From NCBI GenBank assembly GCA_005779345.1, contig SXJQ01000217.1, positions 1 through 17,083 on the forward strand: 17,083 nt of DNA, written 5' to 3'. The position numbers and the translations under genes are program-made. How positions within the stretch are numbered: position 1 is the stretch's first letter; every line of letters starts with the position of its first letter. The notes under the pieces are model-generated. The model did no database searches. It saw only the letters and a list, made by a program, of their open reading frames with translations, and was not told the origin of the DNA. Positions 14,353-17,083 of this stretch are shown one piece after another. The DNA is from Actinomycetota bacterium (GTDB lineage Bacteria > Actinomycetota > Acidimicrobiia > IMCC26256 > PALSA-610).

Positions 14353-16001
14353 CGCAACTCCGCCTGCAAGAGCGCGTAGTGGATGGAGTCGAGCAGGGCC
14401 TGCCAGCTCGCCTCGATGATGTTCTCGTTGACACCGATCGTCGTCCACGTGCGATGACCGTCGGTGCTGTCGATCAGCACGCGCGTGATCGCGCCGGTCC
14501 CGCGATCGGAGTCGAGGATGCGCACCTTGTAGTCGGTCAGATGGAGCTGCTCCAGTGCGGGGAACGCGCCGTCGAGCGCCGCCCGGAGCGCGGCATCGAG
14601 CGCGTTGACCGGTCCGTTGCCCTCCGCGGTGGTGATGCGACGTACGCCGCCGATGTGCACCTTGAGCGTCGCCTCGGTGTACACCTCGACCGCCGCGGGC
14701 GCTTCGGGGGTCGCGTTCTCCCAGCGAGCCCGGCCCTCGAGCGTCTCGACCTTCCAGGTCTCGATCGTGAACCAGTCCGGCTGCCAGCCGGTCGCCTTGC
14801 GCATCAACAGTTCGAGGCTGCCGTCGGCGACCTCGAAGTGGTAGCCCGCGTGCTCGAGACGCTTCAGCGTGTCGACGACCTCGGTGAGTTGGGGTCCGTC
14901 GAGTTGCAGGCCGAGCTCTTTGGCCTTGAGCACGAGCGTGCTCTTGCCCGCGAGTTCGCTGACGACGAACCGAGTGCCGTTGCCCACCGAATCGGGGACC
15001 ACGTGCTCGTAGGCATCGGGGCGCCGCGCGATCGCGCTCACGTGCAGGCCGGCCTTGTGGGCGAACGCCGACCCGCCGACGTAGGCCGCCTGCGGGTTCA
15101 CCGGCATGTTGACGAGTTCGGCCACCATGTGCGCGACCGGCGTGAGCCGTTCGAGGCGCTCGCGCGGGATGGTCTCGACCCCCATCTTCAGCGTCAGGTT
15201 CGGGATGATCGTCGTCAGGTTGCAATTGCCCGTACGTTCGCCGTAGCCGTTGATCGTGCCCTGCACCTGGATCGCGCCACCGCGCACGCCCGCGAGCGCG
15301 TTCGCGACGCCCGTGCCCGCATCGTCGTGGAGGTGCACCGCGACTCCGACGTCGCCCCCGAAGTAGTCGTGGACCTCGCCGACGATCCGCTCGACCTCGT
15401 GCGGGAGCGACCCGCCGTTCGTGTCGCACAACACGAGTCGGGTCGCGCCCTTGGTGGCGGCGGCCTCGAGCACGCGGAGCGAGAACTCCGGGTTGCGCTT
15501 GTACCCGTCGAAGAAGTGCTCCGCGTCGAAGAACACCTCGCGGCCCGCCGAACGGAGGAACTCGACCGAGTCGGCAACCATCGCGACGCCTTCGTCGAGC
15601 GTGGTGTCGAGCGCCTCGGTGACGTGATAGTCCCAGCACTTGCCGACGATGCAGACGACCCCGGTCTGCGCGGCGAGCAACTTGCGCAGCGTCTCGTCAC
15701 TGTCGACCTTGCCCTTGACGCGACGGGTGGAACCGAACGCGACGAGCACGGCCGTCGTGAGGTGCAACTCGCCGTGCATCCGAGCGAAGACCTCGTCGTC
15801 CTTGGGGTTCGCTCCCGGCCAGCCCGCCTCGATGTAGTGCACGCCGAGCCAGTCGAGTTGTTCGGCGATGCGCAACTTGTCGTCGGCCGTGAGCGAAATG
15901 CCCTCGAGTTGGGCACCGTCGCGCAGCGTCGTGTCGTAGATCTCGACCGCGGTGGGGGTCCGGCGTGCGCCGGGATCGACCGCGGTGCCGTCAGTCGACA
16001 T
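14337..16001 (-). CDS. cimA: (R)-citramalate synthase
   Basis: The product is 554 aa. It belongs to the HMG-CoA lyase-like/LeuA family: YDTTLRDGAQ (22-31) at the start of the barrel, GYKRNPEFSLRVLEAA, VLCDTNGG, the metal motif VHLHDD, and GYGERTGNCNL. A long C-terminal regulatory domain ends with DYKVRILDS and a TTIGVNENIIEASWQALLDSIHYAL segment typical of the LeuA/CimA allosteric dimer domain. Length and the DTTLRDGAQ version of the motif favour citramalate synthase over isopropylmalate synthase. The enzyme joins acetyl-CoA and pyruvate to give citramalate, the first step of the threonine-independent route to 2-oxobutyrate and isoleucine. ATG 16001 overlaps the last 11 bp of ilvE, indicating coupling; an extension to 16058 looks non-native. 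Feedback control by isoleucine is usual in the family but not visible here. Confidence 0.93.
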   Translation of the reverse strand: MSTDGTAVDPGARRTPTAVEIYDTTLRDGAQLEGISLTADDKLRIAEQLDWLGVHYIEAGWPGANPKDDEVFARMHGELHLTTAVLVAFGSTRRVKGKVDSDETLRKLLAAQTGVVCIVGKCWDYHVTEALDTTLDEGVAMVADSVEFLRSAGREVFFDAEHFFDGYKRNPEFSLRVLEAAATKGATRLVLCDTNGGSLPHEVERIVGEVHDYFGGDVGVAVHLHDDAGTGVANALAGVRGGAIQVQGTINGYGERTGNCNLTTIIPNLTLKMGVETIPRERLERLTPVAHMVAELVNMPVNPQAAYVGGSAFAHKAGLHVSAIARRPDAYEHVVPDSVGNGTRFVVSELAGKSTLVLKAKELGLQLDGPQLTEVVDTLKRLEHAGYHFEVADGSLELLMRKATGWQPDWFTIETWKVETLEGRARWENATPEAPAAVEVYTEATLKVHIGGVRRITTAEGNGPVNALDAALRAALDGAFPALEQLHLTDYKVRILDSDRGTGAITRVLIDSTDGHRTWTTIGVNENIIEASWQALLDSIHYALLQAELRQRAG

Positions 16002-16908
16002 GTTCGACCCAATCCTTGTACTTGTCGGTCTGGCCGCGCACCGCCTTGGCGTACTCATCCGCGATGAGACGGGTCATCGGCCCCGGGCACGGGATCACCC
16101 GATCGTCGACCGAGTTGACCGCGCTGACCTCGGCGGCGGTGCCGCAGACGAACATCTCGTCGGCGACGTAGAGGTCGGAGCGCGTGAGCTCGCCGATGCT
16201 GACCTCGAACCCGAGGTCGTGGGCGATCGTCGTGACCGAACTCTGCGTGATGCCCTCGAGCGCGCCCGCGTACAGCGGCGGCGTGATGAGCCGCCCGTGT
16301 CGACTGACGAAGATGTTCTCGCCGGTGCATTCGCTGACGAGGCCTTGCGGGTTGAGCATGATCGCCTCGTCGTAGCCGGCCTTGAGCGCCTCGACCTTGG
16401 CGAGCGAGCTGTTGACGTAGTTGCCGGTCGTCTTGGCGGCGGGCGGCATCGTGTTGTGGTCGTGGCGCGTCCAGCTGCTGATCTTCATGCGCACGCCCTT
16501 GGTGACCGCGTCGTCGCCGAGGTACGCGCCCCACGGCCAGCACGCGATCGCGACGTCGACCGTGCAGGGAAGCGTGTTGAGCCCCATCTCGCCGTAGCCG
16601 TAGTACGCGATCGGCCGGATGTAGCACCCCGGCAACCCGGTCGAACGGACGACGTCTTTGGTCGCGGTCACGAGTTCGTCGACGCTGTACGGCAGCTCCA
16701 TCATGAGGATCGCGGCGCTGCGCGCGAGCCGTTCGATGTGCTCGGTGAGGCGGAACACGCCAGGACCGCGGTGGGTCTCGTAGGCCCGGATGCCCTCGAA
16801 CACGCCCATGCCGTAGTGCAACGTGTGGGTCAGCACGTGCACCTGCGCGGCGTCCCAGTCGACGAGCTCGCCGTTCATCCAGATCTTCGGCGTCGGGGTG
16901 ATGGGCAT
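15991..16908 (-). CDS. ilvE: Branched-chain amino acid aminotransferase
   Basis: The product is 305 aa, the normal length. Family signatures of fold-type IV PLP transaminases are present: HTLHYGMGVFEGIRAY (28-43), YIRPIAYYGYGEMG, the catalytic lysine Lys159 in AAKTTGNYVNSSLAK, and the YDEAIMLNPQGLVSECTGENIF block. It transfers the amino group between glutamate and the 2-oxo acids of leucine, isoleucine and valine, the last step of their synthesis. ATG 16908 is supported by an AAAGG ribosome site seven bases upstream (16916-16920) and by a spacing of one base from the leuB stop. It lies between leuB and cimA in one tight operon. Confidence 0.95.
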   Translation of the reverse strand: MPITPTPKIWMNGELVDWDAAQVHVLTHTLHYGMGVFEGIRAYETHRGPGVFRLTEHIERLARSAAILMMELPYSVDELVTATKDVVRSTGLPGCYIRPIAYYGYGEMGLNTLPCTVDVAIACWPWGAYLGDDAVTKGVRMKISSWTRHDHNTMPPAAKTTGNYVNSSLAKVEALKAGYDEAIMLNPQGLVSECTGENIFVSRHGRLITPPLYAGALEGITQSSVTTIAHDLGFEVSIGELTRSDLYVADEMFVCGTAAEVSAVNSVDDRVIPCPGPMTRLIADEYAKAVRGQTDKYKDWVEHVD

Positions 16909-16909
16909 G

Positions 16910-17083
16910 TCAGAGCCTTTCTGCGATCGCGGTGCCGATCTCGGAGGTCGAGCCGGTGAGGTCGTCGGAACCGGCGACCGCGGCGTGGACACGCCGGGCG
17001 GCCTCGGTCTCGCCGAGGAAGTCGAGCATCATCGCCGCCGAGGTGATCGCGGCACGAGGATCGGCCTTGCCCTGCCCGGCGAT
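16910..17083 (-). CDS. leuB: 3-isopropylmalate dehydrogenase, C-terminal end (partial)
   Basis: Only the last 57 residues are in the window. IAGQGKADPRAAITSAAMMLDFLGE is the conserved C-terminal helix region of isopropylmalate/isocitrate dehydrogenases, and the ending SEIGTAIAERL is also typical. In the family the enzyme oxidises 3-isopropylmalate, and in citramalate users also 3-methylmalate, with NAD. Its stop TGA (16912-16910) is separated by one base from the ilvE start, so the order leuB-ilvE-cimA is one transcription unit. The rest of the gene lies to the right of the window. Tartrate or homoisocitrate dehydrogenases share this C-terminus, but the ilvE-cimA context favours LeuB. Confidence 0.85.
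   Translation of the reverse strand: MAGQGKADPRAAITSAAMMLDFLGETEAARRVHAAVAGSDDLTGSTSEIGTAIAERL
16916..16920 (-). promoter_or_regulatory. Shine-Dalgarno site of ilvE
   Basis: AAAGG on the minus strand lies seven bases before ATG 16908, inside the end of leuB. It decides the ilvE start over an upstream in-frame extension to 16992. Confidence 0.6.

Noticed and set aside
12961..15639. 892-aa minus-strand open frame across the end of the GGDEF-EAL gene and into cimA
   Set aside because: It is out of frame with both real genes, Arg/Gly-rich and without any recognisable domain. It is a by-product of high GC.
13437..16067. 876-aa plus-strand open frame antisense to cimA
   Set aside because: Repetitive charged, low-complexity translation; the opposite strand encodes a full citramalate synthase.
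1..17083. Phage-defence or other new multi-gene system
   Set aside because: The only nuclease is a lone 13E12-type DUF222-HNH protein; no partner gene, toxin-antitoxin pair, reverse transcriptase or ATPase is present next to it.

Overview
The window is high-GC, tightly packed DNA with the features of an actinobacterium. These include F420/FMN luciferase-like oxidoreductases, a CYP125-like P450, a DUF222-HNH protein carrying a mycobacterial-type SOS box, citramalate synthase, and start codons placed only 6-9 nt after TANNNT hexamers (leaderless promoters). A member of Acidimicrobiia (Ilumatobacter-like) is my best guess. That placement is inference, not shown by any marker gene. I see no rRNA, tRNA, CRISPR array, transposase or origin.

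Layout. Positions 1-867 (+) hold the C-terminal part of a KstD/fumarate-reductase-like flavoprotein. Next, at 921-2318 (+), is a lipoprotein with a type-1 periplasmic-binding-protein look. It meets, tail to tail with a 17-bp overlap, a three-gene minus-strand operon (5995 down to 2302): P450, amidohydrolase, sulfotransferase, each joined to the next by a 4-bp ATGA/GTGA overlap. Diverging from the P450 is a plus-strand pair, a HAD hydrolase (6029-6670) and a SnoaL/NTF2-like protein (6680-7168). A degenerate ~16-bp tandem repeat (7161-7269) fills the gap to a minus-strand DUF222-HNH endonuclease gene (7281-8558), whose start codon lies inside a perfect LexA box. Two luciferase-like oxidoreductase genes then diverge from a 35-bp spacer (9763-9797). 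The spacer is almost filled by a 20-bp palindrome that fits the KstR operator consensus.

The right part holds a 180-aa unknown protein (10732-11274, -), a 969-residue membrane-anchored PAS-GGDEF-EAL protein with both catalytic motifs intact (11443-14352, +), and a minus-strand branched-chain amino acid operon leuB-ilvE-cimA (17083 down to 14337, leuB partial). That operon points to isoleucine made through citramalate rather than through threonine.

How it fits together. The left two thirds read as a lipid, steroid or terpenoid catabolic neighbourhood: KstD-like flavoprotein, CYP125-like P450, metal-dependent hydrolase, sulfotransferase, SnoaL-like protein and two LLM oxidoreductases under a KstR-type operator. 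The substrate is not shown by the sequence. I did not find a clearly new multi-gene system. The best leads are the nested divergent promoter with its KstR-type operator, the LexA box on the DUF222-HNH start codon, the tandem repeat behind the SnoaL gene, and the unrecognised 180-aa protein.
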